Positions 9,498 through 18,484 are shown, counted from the stretch's first letter. The stretch: 23,993 bases of DNA from Mesostigma viride (GCA_009746045.1 RPFO01001348.1:1-23993); one strand, 5' to 3'. Notes: generated from the letters alone by a model not told the origin. A program made the numbers and translations.

Positions 9498-11296
9498 GGA
9501 GTCGGATGACAACAAGATATCTGGGGCATCCTTATTTCGTTCGTCACGCAGGACTTTGTCAAGGAGTTGCTCATCTGTCAATTCATCATCATCACGAAGG
9601 GGCTTACGCACCTCTTCGATGATGGCATCTATGTCAAAATACCCAGAGGCCGGTGGGTCCTCAGTTGTGCGTGCAGCGCGTTCTTGGCGTTGAGCCGCGC
9701 GTGCATCTGGAAAAACTGCATCTACATCATCTGATTCAAAGTACCGCTCTCGCGGATTAAACAGGGCTCTTTCAAGGCCGCGTGCTATAGCAGACAAAGA
9801 ATGTTCACCAAGCCTAGGTTCAACCATGATCTCGAATGCAGCTTGTACACGTGGGTAATCAAGGCCCCTACCAGCAAGAAATCTAGCATCTAGCGAGTAT
9901 CGCCCCGTCTTGAACATGTGGGCGAGGGTTTTAATCAGGTTTGGACGCAAGCTAATACTATTGTGGTGCTTAAACCAGTATACCGCCGCACGCTCAAGTA
10001 AGTTATAGGCGGTTAAGGAGCACCGTCCCTTGAGAGTGGGGGATCCGTGTAATAAATATTCTATACGCCCCTCTTCTTTCTCATCCTCATCAATGCCATG
10101 GCAATACAAAATCTGAAACCCCTCCTGCTCTTCCGATTTAAGCAAATAGCCTATCATCCCTGAATAATTCAATTTGTGGCTGGACTTCACTTGGCGTGCC
10201 ACAAGGCTCGGTTTGGTTTTGTCATGTTTTCCCTTTTCATCTATTGGTTCACCCACCCAAGTTCTTTCTTGAGCTTGAGTTTCACAGCATGGGCCGATGT
10301 AGCCTCAACGTCAATGAGCATGTGGACGTGCTTGTGCATTTCGAGTATTCCTTCCTCCACAATTGACATGCCCTTGCCGCCATTGGCTAGGTGGAAGGCC
10401 TCTATCTTGCCAAGCTCATCATCATCAAGATCGCGAGCCCCCCCTGAAATGGAGATGTGGAGTGTCATATTTTTTAGCGCCGTAGGCCCACGTGCGCGCT
10501 TGGGTTGACGCAATGGGATGTAATCGTCAGTTTCGTGTGCTTGATCTTGGTGCTGTTTTTCGACGTTGACTTGCTCATCCGTTGCGGTAGCTTCACGCTC
10601 TTGTAGTTGCTGTCTTGCTTGGCTGTGACGAGAAGGGTACATGAAAAAAAAAAAATGCAGATTTTTTGCAAGGATTGTAGTCAAGATTGGTTTAAAGACA
10701 TGATTAATTTTCAAAGAAAAACTCACGTGGACAAGTTTGGCAAGAATACAAGTTGGAAAAAAAAACCCTAGAAAGGATTCAGCGGCTTACCGTCCACGCT
10801 TTATCTTGCATGTTACGTGACGGGTGAGACCAGCTTGGCTCCTGGCAACGAAAGGCGGCTCACAACAGTTGCACATGAAATTCTGATTTTTAATGGCCCC
10901 TTCGCCATCGCTGTCCTCGTCATCACCGGAAACACCGGCTTCATCATCTATGAATTTACATCTTTTTGCCCGACGTGGAGGGGGATCCTCTTCGTCAACC
11001 TCATCCCCTTCCTCCTCTTCTGCTACTTCTTCATCCTCTTCTTGCTCTGCTTCTGGTTCGTCTTCCTTGTCGACATTGTTTTCATCGTCATCCTCGGAGG
11101 CATCGTCTAAAATAGCATGCCGCCCGCGCCGCCGGCGCCTTGTTTCACAGTTTAACTCAGGCACAACGTCGTCCTCAAGAATCTGTTGGTTCGCATGAGC
11201 TGGATCCATCGGGTCCCGTTCTTTGGGATGAACTAGGTGCACCGGCGTTGTTGGCGGGTGCTGGGCCGGCGTGGTCGTCATGGACGGGGTCGTCAT
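9465..11296 (-). pseudogene. HUH-type Rep endonuclease (Replitron/CRESS-like), two exons, one frameshift
   Basis: Exon 1 is 11296-10791 and exon 2 starts at 10622, joined by a 168-nt GTAAGC...CACAG intron that keeps the frame. A shift near 10245-10260 needs one extra base to rejoin the second half; with it the protein would be about 554 aa. Order of parts: disordered acidic N-terminus with an Arg-rich patch (about 55-130); a C-x2-C...H-x2-C zinc finger (C142, C145, H160, C163); a Rep-like strand LHISIS (223-228); the HUH motif HVH (267-269); then, after the shift, YLLK (about 328-331) matching the catalytic Y-x2-K; a helical region; and an acidic tail. No helicase domain is seen, which argues against Helitrons. 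HUH Reps nick and join single-stranded DNA. The shift may be a sequencing indel rather than true decay, so the pseudogene label is provisional. A telo-box-like AAACCCTA lies at 11311-11318. Confidence 0.7.
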
Positions 11297-11657
11297 CTGG
11301 CGACGCTACTAAACCCTAGGGCGACCCCACCGTCCACCCGGCCGTCCACCTGGCCGTACTGTGACAGGCGCCAGTATCGTGGGAACCTCTAGTATCATGG
11401 GATATCCGTTCAAGTCCTATTCGCGGGCCGCGGGTTCCTATCTAATGATGCATTGGTGTTGGATTTGCATGCAATGAGTCTTATTTATTACAATGTACAA
11501 TAGGCAACGTCCTAATCAACATGTCCTCAACGAGGTGCCTCCAAGGGCACACTCACTACAGGGAGGAATAGCCCCTTCCCCTTTCTAGACCCCCTACTCA
11601 TCCTCAACCACAATCACCTCCCGGTGCTGAACATCAGCAACCAAGTGTGCGTCCCTC
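11297..11657. other. Intergenic: Rep 5' flank and RING gene 3' flank
   Basis: Both neighbours are on the minus strand, so this holds the Rep promoter and the end of the RING gene. The right half carries the 38-bp 3' element described separately. CGTGGGA and CATGGGATATCC words near 11378-11408 resemble words in the promoters of the palindrome. No extra gene is seen. Confidence 0.5.
11456..11493 (-). promoter_or_regulatory. 38-bp 3' element of the RING gene
   Basis: On the minus strand this reads through AATAAATAAGACTC and GCATGCAAATCCAACAC. It is 36/38 identical to 16205-16242 and 20864-20901 at the ends of the zinc-knuckle genes, though the coding regions are unrelated. It lies about 165 bp past the RING stop. 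A 3'-end or polyadenylation signal is the likely role. AATAAGAC also occurs after the second F-box-like gene. Confidence 0.6.
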
Positions 11658-13198
11658 TCAACAATGCGCCTCGCCGTCGCGGAAGCGATCCACCAACCGC
11701 CTCATGGCCAGCGCGTCCCACCCAACGCCACCGCCGAGTGCCTCAAAGAAGGCCACAGCCAGTGCATTGCCCGCAGACCCGGAGCACTCCAACTGGGGGT
11801 GATCCCTGATGTACTGCAGGGCGGACAGGAAACCGTTGACTCCCGCGGGGTAATCCGCATTCCCCCCCACAGCGCGAACAGCGAAAGAAGCGCGAGCAGC
11901 AGGAGCAGCAGCAGGAGCAGCAGCAGGAGCAGCAGGAGGAGCAGCAGCGGCGGCGGCGGCGGCGATGGCGGCCGGCAGACCACGGAAACCACACTCTGAC
12001 ACGTTGTCCACCACGCGCAGGTGGCGATCCAAGTCCTCGCGGCTGGTGGCCTGGTAGGTGCAGCCCAGGATGGTCACGGTGCCGTTATCACCAGGGAGAG
12101 AAAGCTTGTTGGGGCAGGGCCTGACAAGCTTGGCGCAGGTGTTGTCGTGAATCGCCTCCTCGCCGAGCACGACCTCGCCGCCGCACCCGCGAGCGCACAG
12201 ACGCACATTCACAAGGGTGAATGTGAGTCTGTCGACACCCACATTGCGCTTGTACTGGCTGCCAGTGCGCATCAGGAGCTCCTTGCATTCTGGGCAGCGC
12301 TTGCCAATCACACGGGCGTTGGGCCTGGTAGAATTATACTCCAGAGCGTGGGCCTCGAGCATATCAGCGCACTTGTTGCAGTGCTGAGGGACGCAGGTGT
12401 GGACGCCCTCCACGAGGTAGATGATGGGGTACTTCCCCTCCGTGCCGAAGGGCTCGGTGCAGATGTCGCAGCACGCCAGCCTCTTCTCGAACCACGTGAT
12501 CTTGTGGTTCGCCTCCTCGAGAGCCAAGCGCATCTTCTTGAGCTCTTCGCGAGTGGGATCAGGGGAGAAAGAACGACGCCTGCTGCGGTTCCTCTCGCGC
12601 TCCAACTCCTCCTGCGTCTCCCTCAGCTGGCGCTGCAATGCGGCTAAGTCCCCACCGCTGGGCCCAGCGCCTCCAGAACGAGAACGGGAGCTGGGACCAC
12701 CACGCAGCAGGCCTGCATGCAAAGGAAAACACACAGACAACTGCAAAATGTATCAGATAGTGGCCATCACCTGCAACATCCAACAGATAGTGGCCATCAC
12801 CTGCAAAATCCAGCAGGCAATCGAAAAGGGATGCATAAAACAGCAGACCACGTACTGGGAGCAGCCGCAGGGCGAGACTGAGCCACCAGGTCGTCGATCG
12901 CAGCGTGCGAATTGACTTCCGTGCCTGCGTCGTCCAGGTGGTCGTAGTCGTTGTGGTCAAAAAGGTCGTCAGAGGGGTTCCAGCCTGCAAAGAATGAATA
13001 GAAAATGCCAATGGCGTTCCTGTCAGCTGCTGAAAATGCCCAAAAAACAAACCAAGGAAACACAAAAACAGACATGCATGGGAAATACGTACGCTCAGGT
13101 TCCTGGGCCTCATGTTCTTGGTCGTCGCCATAGCTGGCTAGCTGCTGATAGTGGTATCCTGCTGCTGTTCTGAGTGGTTCGTGAGGGTTTGGCTGCAT
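11658..13198 (-). CDS. Coiled-coil RING and TRAF-type zinc-finger protein, three exons
   Basis: Exons 13198-13093, 12984-12856 and 12712-11658 join in frame into a 429-aa protein. Both introns (108 and 143 nt) begin GTACGT and end GCAG. Residues 1-79 are polar and acidic. About 100-157 are heptad-like with Arg/Glu and an SR-rich patch, a likely coiled coil. A RING-like site follows: C160, C163, C185, H189, C190, C193, C218 and C221 (ending CPEC). Then a TRAF-type finger (C251, C255, H267, C271) and a looser site (C278, C296, H309). An Ala/Pro-rich linker leads to a mixed C-terminal domain of about 95 residues that I do not recognise. RING-TRAF proteins are usually E3 ubiquitin ligases; no substrate can be named. 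The RING spacing is slightly unusual (H and C adjacent). Intron 2 contains a 30-bp tandem duplication (about 12750-12815). Exon 1 and the promoter lie in the palindrome and recur at the right edge. Confidence 0.75.
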
Positions 13199-13838
13199 TT
13201 TTGGTCGTGTTTGGGCTTTTGGCCTCGTGGGGAGGAGGACGAACGGCATATTCCCGGCATATTCCGGGAATATTCCCACGAATATGCCGTGGGACGGTCG
13301 CTAGAAGGAAACTGTCGCGCCGCGTCGGCAGTTACGTGACAGGGATACGGACTGTCATGGCAGACTGACAGATCGGACAGGTGTCAGACGGGACAGTGCG
13401 CTGACTGTCGTGGCAGATCTTCGTAACCGACACGCGGCGGAACCGGCGCGGCGCGGACTGACGTGGCACGCTGTCAGATCTGACGTGGCACGGTACTGAC
13501 ATGGCAGGCCGTCCGAACCGGCAGCTGACGGATACGGCGTTGTACGGACTGTCATGTCAGACCGTTCAGACTGCCACGCGGCAGTCTGGCATGACAATTG
13601 GACGGAATCTAGCGGGAAATCTTACAATGTACGTGCAGTTACGTGTTTGTAGTAATCTGTACTACCTGTAGTATCACCCGCTGCATTTCTACTTCGAATA
13701 TACTCTCTGTACTACGAATCCTAGTGCAATTGTACTATGAGACGCCATGAGATAGAGACAAAGTCATGGATTTCCATTAGAATCATAATAAGGCTTAATG
13801 CCCATAGGGGACTTTGTCTATTCCAAAGGGGCACTTAG
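13199..13838. promoter_or_regulatory. Promoter of the RING gene and 3' flank of F-box-like gene 1 (left)
   Basis: About 640 bp packed with short palindromes. The part next to the RING gene holds GGGAATATTCCC (13266-13277), CCACGAATATGCCG and TTACGTGAC. Further out come repeated CTGACGTGGCA-, CTGTCATGGCA- and TCTGACAG-type words, many forming hairpins (for example GACTGCCACGCGGCAGTC near 13568-13585). The part from about 13600 to 13838 is AT-richer and holds the 3' flank of the F-box-like gene, including GACTTTGTC and GACAAAGTC in inverted order. No gene is seen. Confidence 0.5.
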
Positions 13839-14474
13839 TTAGTGAACCCCCTCCAGGGCCAGGCGGCGACAGAACTTGTCGTACATCTTGTCGCAGGTGG
13901 CATTCATGACCCTCAGTTCCCTCTCGCAGACAGCGGGGGAAAAGTTGACAGGCAGATAGGCGTCGTACTCGGCCTTCACGAGGTCCACGAGCACACGGCA
14001 ATGCTCCTCTGCGGTCTTATCCTTATCCACCTGAGGAATGGATTCAACATACTCCTTCATCACATCCCACAGGCGGGGAATCGCGCAAACGCGGTCAGAC
14101 AGCTTAACCTCTAGGTCGATGGCCAGAGTTGCCACCTCCATACGCCTATCGCCATACTTGCAGGCGTCCATCCTCTTCTCAAAAGTGGAAAGGGACTGCA
14201 CACCGCCTTGAGCGATGGCGATGGCAAAGTTGCGCAGGGCCCATCCTGTATAGTGGCAAAACGGCCCTGGCTGCCTGCGCTTAGAGAGGAAGCGCCCCTC
14301 AAGCTCATTGGCAATAGCATCCAGCAGCTGCTTCATTCGCTGCTCTGTCTTAGCTTTGACAGCGTCCCACGGCACTTGCAGCTGCTTGCTGACACCACAC
14401 CCGTGGGGCCATGCCAACTCCACGATTTCGTGCACAATCTCAGCTGGCAGGCTGTTAAAAGTGGCAGCGGCCAT
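13839..14474 (-). CDS. F-box-like protein 1, 211 aa (left copy)
   Basis: A short intronless gene. Residues 5-40 match the F-box pattern: F-x2-LP-x-EI at 6-13, then V28-S-K and W36 near the expected second half. F-box proteins bind Skp1 and bring substrates to SCF ubiquitin ligases. The rest is largely helical and charged, with no WD40, LRR or Kelch repeats, so the substrate-binding part is unknown. It shares SIPQVD (145-150) with SIPDVD of the second F-box-like gene, followed by a similar Leu-Val-rich helix; the two are paralogues. The start follows the Kozak-like GACATGG. A TACAAAG word 80-90 bp upstream (minus strand of 14555-14562) may be a TATA variant. It is divergent from the zinc-knuckle gene. 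The coding length equals that of the right copy. Confidence 0.7.
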   Translation of the reverse strand: MAAATFNSLPAEIVHEIVELAWPHGCGVSKQLQVPWDAVKAKTEQRMKQLLDAIANELEGRFLSKRRQPGPFCHYTGWALRNFAIAIAQGGVQSLSTFEKRMDACKYGDRRMEVATLAIDLEVKLSDRVCAIPRLWDVMKEYVESIPQVDKDKTAEEHCRVLVDLVKAEYDAYLPVNFSPAVCERELRVMNATCDKMYDKFCRRLALEGVH

Positions 14475-14945
14475 GTCTTCTTTGTGGTAGTGGTGCTAGT
14501 GCTGTTGGGATGCTGGAGCAGGCGAGAAGTGCCCACTTTGACGTGGTGTCGGACCTTTGTACCCCGCCCCACGGCATCTTCGCGGAATATTCCGTGGACC
14601 GACGATCTCCCACGGGACGCTGCCACGTGGCGGAGATCGGACGGTCCACGGCAATTCAGATCTCCCATGATAGTACGGCGTATCTCGGATACGGCGCGGC
14701 GCCGGTACGGCCGGACCAGTATCATGGATACTGGTCCGAGTACCGTGGCACGGCATTCCGCCACGTCACTACCGCGCCGCGCCGCGCCGCGCCATGGAAC
14801 CTTCTAGAGGATCGATCCCAGCCGTCCGATGAAGATCTCGTGGGAGGGCCAGTTTCCACAGGTACAAAGGTCGTGCAGGCCTACCAAATGCACCATCACA
14901 CCACAGAACAGCCATAGCCAGCGCAGAAAACAACAGCAGACCGCC
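14475..14945. promoter_or_regulatory. Divergent promoter between F-box-like gene 1 and zinc-knuckle gene (left)
   Basis: This 471-bp stretch separates two genes transcribed away from each other. It contains CGGAATATTCCG (14583-14594), the G-box palindrome GCCACGTGGC (14622-14631), an 11-bp perfect inverted repeat around ATG (GGACCAGTATC / GATACTGGTCC, 14713-14737) and a (GCGCC)n run near 14774-14792. These words recur in the other promoters of the palindrome, suggesting common regulators. No factor can be named with certainty; CACGTG is bound by bZIP and bHLH proteins. Confidence 0.55.
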
Positions 14946-16210
14946 ATGTTTCCCGTTGATGCAGCAGCTGGGCCATTGTTCGGGCCTCAGACTAGGGCAC
15001 GACTAGGGCCTTGCATGGGCTTGGTTCTCCCAGATGCTATGGATTGCCATATCCTCGCTGCACAAGAACTAGGACTGGTTGTTCCGCCATAGCTCCTGCG
15101 CTTGTGCCAGTGCCTGCGCCTGTGCCAGCGCCAGTGCCTGTGATTGTGCCAGTGCCAGTGCCTGCTGCGCCAGTGCCTGAGCCTGTGTACGTGCCTGCTC
15201 CTCTCCCTGGGCTATTCGCCCCTCGGTTTAAGGACTCTGACATTTGGCCTCAGCAGGCCATGTGTGGCCAAATGGTAGTGGCGATTCCAAGTTTCCTCTG
15301 GTGCATTGCGTCACCTGCAAAAAGGTGCCGGAGAGGGCAGTGTGCAAGAAGGAGAACGGGGAGATGCAGTGCCGGGGGTGCGCTCTGGATGAACTGAGCG
15401 ACAAGGTGGATGCACTAGGTCCCTCTCCTCCCACGGAGCAGGTGCAGGAGACTGTCAAGAATTTTGACACGGGCTTGCAGATTTACAAGTACGAATATGA
15501 GCCCAAGCGTCTCCCGCCTCCTCCCACCGGCTACCCTCTGTCCAAGTGCATGTGCGCTGTGTGCAAGAAGCCTGCTCTCCACGCGCACGAAGTGGTGAAG
15601 GAGGTCACCCCTCAGATGCTGGAGACACTTCCCATTTCCGTGTTGCCAAGCTCGTGGTTGGCGACGTCGTTTGTGGGATCTGCCGCAACGAGTTCCTGGC
15701 CCAGTATGTCGACAACAACGTGGTCATCAGCAAGGCCATGTCTCGCGGCATGCAGTATTGGGAGTACAAGGGCCATATCGATGAGGTGTTCCAGTACAAC
15801 GAGGAACTCCACAAGATGGCAGAGCGCGCCCAGGACAACACGCACACGGCCCCTCCAGTGACAAGTTTTACTGGCCTCGCAGGCAGTGCCAGAAGTGCAT
15901 GAAGCGCATCGACATCAACGTGCAGAACCTGTATGTGGCTCCAAGGCCTCGTTCTTTTGACGTTGACTTGGTCTGCTACGAGTGCGCCAAGTTCTGCAGC
16001 CTCGTTTCTGAGGCTGTCGCTTTCCCGGGCTTTAGCCGCCCCAACAACCGTCTCAAGCGTAATGCAGAGGCCGGGGCTTCCTTCTGTACGATGTTGTGGG
16101 GTCCAACAAGCCCTATTTCTTCGCGTAGGGTGTCATCTGGGCACTTCATTGGCCCATGCAAGCCTATGGAGGCTACTGTTGATAGGGACTTGTGGTATTC
16201 TATTTTGTAA
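14946..16210 (+). pseudogene. Cysteine-rich zinc-knuckle protein, left copy with four 1-base deletions
   Basis: Compared with the open right copy (20896-22164), this copy lacks one A near 15002, one C near 15250, one C near 15626 and one A near 15846. Its length, 1265 bases, is exactly four less. Each loss shortens a two-base run to one base, and each breaks the frame. Substitutions are few (for example G instead of T at 15833). Either the left copy is decaying or the losses are sequencing errors left in a repeat that was hard to polish; the pattern favours the second, but the sequence alone cannot decide. Product features are given under the right copy. Confidence 0.65.
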
Positions 16211-16242
16211 TGAATAAGACTCTTTGCATGCAAATCCAACAC
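16205..16242 (+). promoter_or_regulatory. 38-bp 3' element of the zinc-knuckle gene (left)
   Basis: It begins with the last codon and stop of the gene and includes GAATAAGACTC and GCATGCAAATCCAACAC. It differs at only 2 of 38 positions from the element 165 bp past the RING gene stop. GCATGC inside it is palindromic. Confidence 0.6.
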
Positions 16243-16274
16243 TCATGCACTAGGCGTAGGACTTGACTTGTTTG

Positions 16275-16877
16275 CGAAAAGTTCGGGCTATGCGGATAGC
16301 CCGAACTTTTGGGGATAGCCCGAACTTTTGGAAACCTTGCTAGGGAAAAGTAAAAGTTTCCAGTGGGATCCCAGCCATTTGAAAAGTTCGGGCTATGGTT
16401 CGGGCTATCAGTTTATAGCCCGAACCGGACCCTTTTGCCCCTTGGACGGTGGTGTCATGCATTGTACATGGGGTAGGGACTTGGTTATTTGGACAGTGTG
16501 CAGTGTATGTGTGTGTGTTTCTTCCTTAGATTGCTAACACATAAAATATAGGGGTATTTCCTGTATATACAGATAGGATTGCTAACACATAAAATATAGG
16601 GTATTAGCTATGATTATATAGATGACAATTGCTAACACATAAAATTTTATGTGTTGGGAAACAGAGTAAAAGAAAGAGTAGCATTCACCCATAGCAACAC
16701 ACCGCCCAGAGGGGAAAAAGGGGGGTTCGGGCTATAAATCGATAGCCCGAACCATAGCCCGAACTTTTCAAAATGGCTGGGATCCCCACTGGAAACTTTT
16801 ACTTTTCCCTAGCAAGGTTTCGAAAAGTTCGGGCTATCCCCAAAAGTTCGGGCTATCCGCATAGCACGAACTTTTCG
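16275..16877. mobile_element. 603-bp element with long terminal inverted repeats (left)
   Basis: Terminal inverted repeats of 152 and 154 bp (16275-16426 and 16724-16877) are about 95% identical. Each is full of the words AAAAGTTCGGGCTAT and its complement, so it folds on itself as well. The interior has three spaced copies of TTGCTAACACATAAAA (about 16530, 16579 and 16629), the last inside the palindrome ACACATAAAATTTTATGTGT. No coding region is present. It looks like a MITE or other non-autonomous element; no target-site duplication is visible (flanks TTTG and TGGG). It sits between the zinc-knuckle gene and F-box-like gene 2. The right arm carries it too. Confidence 0.7.
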
Positions 16878-17132
16878 TGGGAGCCTATGGCTGGGCGCCA
16901 CGTGGCATGGTATCCCACGAGAATTGCCGCGCCGCGCCGGCGCGACGCTCCACGGAATTATCGTGGGACGCCGCGCCGGCGCGACGCTTGCACGGCACTA
17001 TCGTGGGACGCCGTGGCCGAGAGGGTATAAAAGCGGAGTCACGGGCGTTTGGGGGTAGGTCTCGCCTCCGACACTGCCAGGCACACAGTCATCCACACGC
17101 AGACAGCCATCCTTACAGCTGTAAAATACACA
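16878..17132 (+). promoter_or_regulatory. Promoter and leader of F-box-like gene 2 (left), with TATA box
   Basis: A canonical TATAAAAG lies at 17026-17033, 107 bp before the ATG, which fits a 75-80 nt leader. Upstream are GCCACGTGGC (about 16898-16907), two copies of a TATCGTGGGACGCCG module, and GCGCCGGCGCG palindromes. This is the clearest core promoter in the window. Confidence 0.75.
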
Positions 17133-17804
17133 ATGGCCCATGCTGGTGCTACTTTCGAGGATCTGCCAAGCGAAATTTTGTTTGTTTTGGCAGAGCTCAG
17201 CTGGCCCTACTTGCGTGGTGTGAACAAGGCCTCTCACAAGGAATGGGAGGCCGTGCTGGCGATAATGGAGGCAAAGGTTCGCGCTGTGCGCAATTTGATT
17301 GACGAGGAACTGGAGTTCCGCGATGCCAACCCCTATTGGTGGTTCGTCGATATAAAGAAGGTGACACCCCGCCGCCTGTATGAGATGACGCCTGATCAGC
17401 TGAGGGCCATTTATGACAAGGTGTCTGTGCCCCGCTTGCGTGAGGCGGAGGGGTACTTGTACACTACCCGCGCTGATCGTTTGGAGCAGATGGATCACGC
17501 GTACACTGATTTTGTGGAGGTGCTCAACCGAACTGTCAAGGTCCCCGTTGGCCCCCACACTAAGGCGGCGAGGGACGCCTATTTTGCGTCCATTCCTGAT
17601 GTGGATCGCGAGAATGTGATGGAGCGTCGCGTTGATGAGTTGGTCACTGTTCTGTGCGCGGGATTGGTGGCTGACGACACGGAGGCCAACGGGGGCGTGC
17701 CAACGGGTTTGGCCGACCTTCTCAGCGACATTTTCGATGAGTACAAGCACCGGATGATCGGTCGTATCTTCACCCATCCATCGTATAACCGGGTGATGCC
17801 TTAA
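17133..17804 (+). CDS. F-box-like protein 2, 223 aa (left copy)
   Basis: Intronless gene pointing toward the centre of the palindrome. Residues 8-45 fit an F-box: F8, LPSEIL (11-16), WPYL near 24-27, VNKASHKEW (30-38) matching the conserved V-x-K-x-W half. The remainder is helical with no known repeats. SIPDVD (153-158) followed by a Leu/Val-rich helix is shared with F-box-like protein 1, so the two are diverged paralogues. A role as an Skp1-binding adaptor of an SCF ubiquitin ligase is an inference from the F-box alone. The ATG at 17133 was chosen because it lies 107 bp after the TATA box in ACACAATGG context; an in-frame extension to 17049 would begin only about 15 bp after the TATA box. 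Coding length equals that of the right copy. Confidence 0.72.
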   Translation: MAHAGATFEDLPSEILFVLAELSWPYLRGVNKASHKEWEAVLAIMEAKVRAVRNLIDEELEFRDANPYWWFVDIKKVTPRRLYEMTPDQLRAIYDKVSVPRLREAEGYLYTTRADRLEQMDHAYTDFVEVLNRTVKVPVGPHTKAARDAYFASIPDVDRENVMERRVDELVTVLCAGLVADDTEANGGVPTGLADLLSDIFDEYKHRMIGRIFTHPSYNRVMP

Positions 17805-17825
17805 ACAGGCAAATAGGGATCAACT

Positions 17826-17853
17826 GATATAGCCTATTGGAAAAGGCTATATC
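17826..17853 (+). terminator. Hairpin after F-box-like gene 2 (left)
   Basis: GATATAGCC and GGCTATATC pair perfectly as a 9-bp stem around a 10-base loop, starting 22 bp after the stop codon. AATAAGAC follows at 17879-17886, a word shared with the 38-bp 3' element of the zinc-knuckle gene. A role in 3'-end formation is likely but not shown. Confidence 0.5.
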
Positions 17854-17961
17854 CCATGGACTGTCTTATATAACTTTTAATAAGACCCGATTCCTATTGA
17901 AATTTGTCTCACAATGAGTCCCACAATGAGCCCCACTTAAAAAAAAATCTAAACCGCATAC

Positions 17962-17969
17962 TATAAATA
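17962..17969. promoter_or_regulatory. TATAAATA between F-box-like gene 2 and the ERSE array (left)
   Basis: TATAAATAG reads as a TATA box on the plus strand and TATTTATAG on the minus strand. It lies about 80 bp from the G-box/CCAAT array, a typical promoter spacing, yet no annotated gene starts on either side. It could drive a noncoding transcript through the array or antisense to the F-box-like gene. Confidence 0.35.
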
Positions 17970-18049
17970 GCTAATGGAGCTATAGGGGTACCAGATTCCC
18001 ACGAACAATAGGGATTTCCCGCCACCCGCGCCTGTCACGTGATTTGTCT

Positions 18050-18484
18050 GCCACGTGGCATGACCCGATTGGTCAGCCCAGTCTCGTGGGATTCCAGATT
18101 CACATGGTGCCACGTGGCAGCCACCCACTCGACAGGGTGTCCCATGGGACTCCAGGGACCCCCATGGGTGCCACGTGGCAGGATCCCATTGGACAGGGTG
18201 TATCATGGGACGCCAGGGTCCCGTGGGTGCCACGTGGCGGGTTCCGATTGGACAGGGAGTACCATGGGAGTACAGGGTCCCACGGAGATTCGGGGTCCCC
18301 GGTGCCACGTGGCGGTTACTGATTGGACAGGGAGTCCCATGGGTGCCACGTGGCAGCGTCCCATTGGACAGGGAGGTCCCATGGGTGGCCAGGGTCCCAG
18401 GGGTCCCGGTGCCACGTGGCAGTCGCTGATTGGCCAGATAGTCCCATGGGAATCTCAGGGTGCCACGTGGCAGCCTCCCATTGG
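18050..18484 (-). promoter_or_regulatory. Array of eight GCCACGTGGC modules, seven matching CCAAT-N9-CCACG (left)
   Basis: GCCACGTGGC occurs at 18050, 18109, 18170, 18229, 18304, 18345, 18411 and 18462. In all but the second, ATTGG lies exactly 8 bases after it, which on the minus strand is CCAAT-N9-CCACG. That is the published ERSE-I consensus, bound by NF-Y with bZIP factors of the ATF6/bZIP28 type in the unfolded-protein response. Each module then has ACAGGG-type and CCATGG-type words. Spacing between modules varies (41-75 bp) while spacing inside modules does not. No open gene lies next to the array. Confidence 0.75.

Noticed and set aside
17049-17132. Upstream in-frame extension of F-box-like protein 2
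   Set aside because: It would start at a GTG only about 15 bp past the TATA box, and the first ATG at 17133 has good context directly before the F-box.
16998-17777. 259-codon frame antisense to F-box-like gene 2 (and its mirror at 19332-20111)
   Set aside because: Composition is that of an antisense shadow. The sense frame has a TATA box and an F-box. Antisense transcription is still possible and is noted as a finding.
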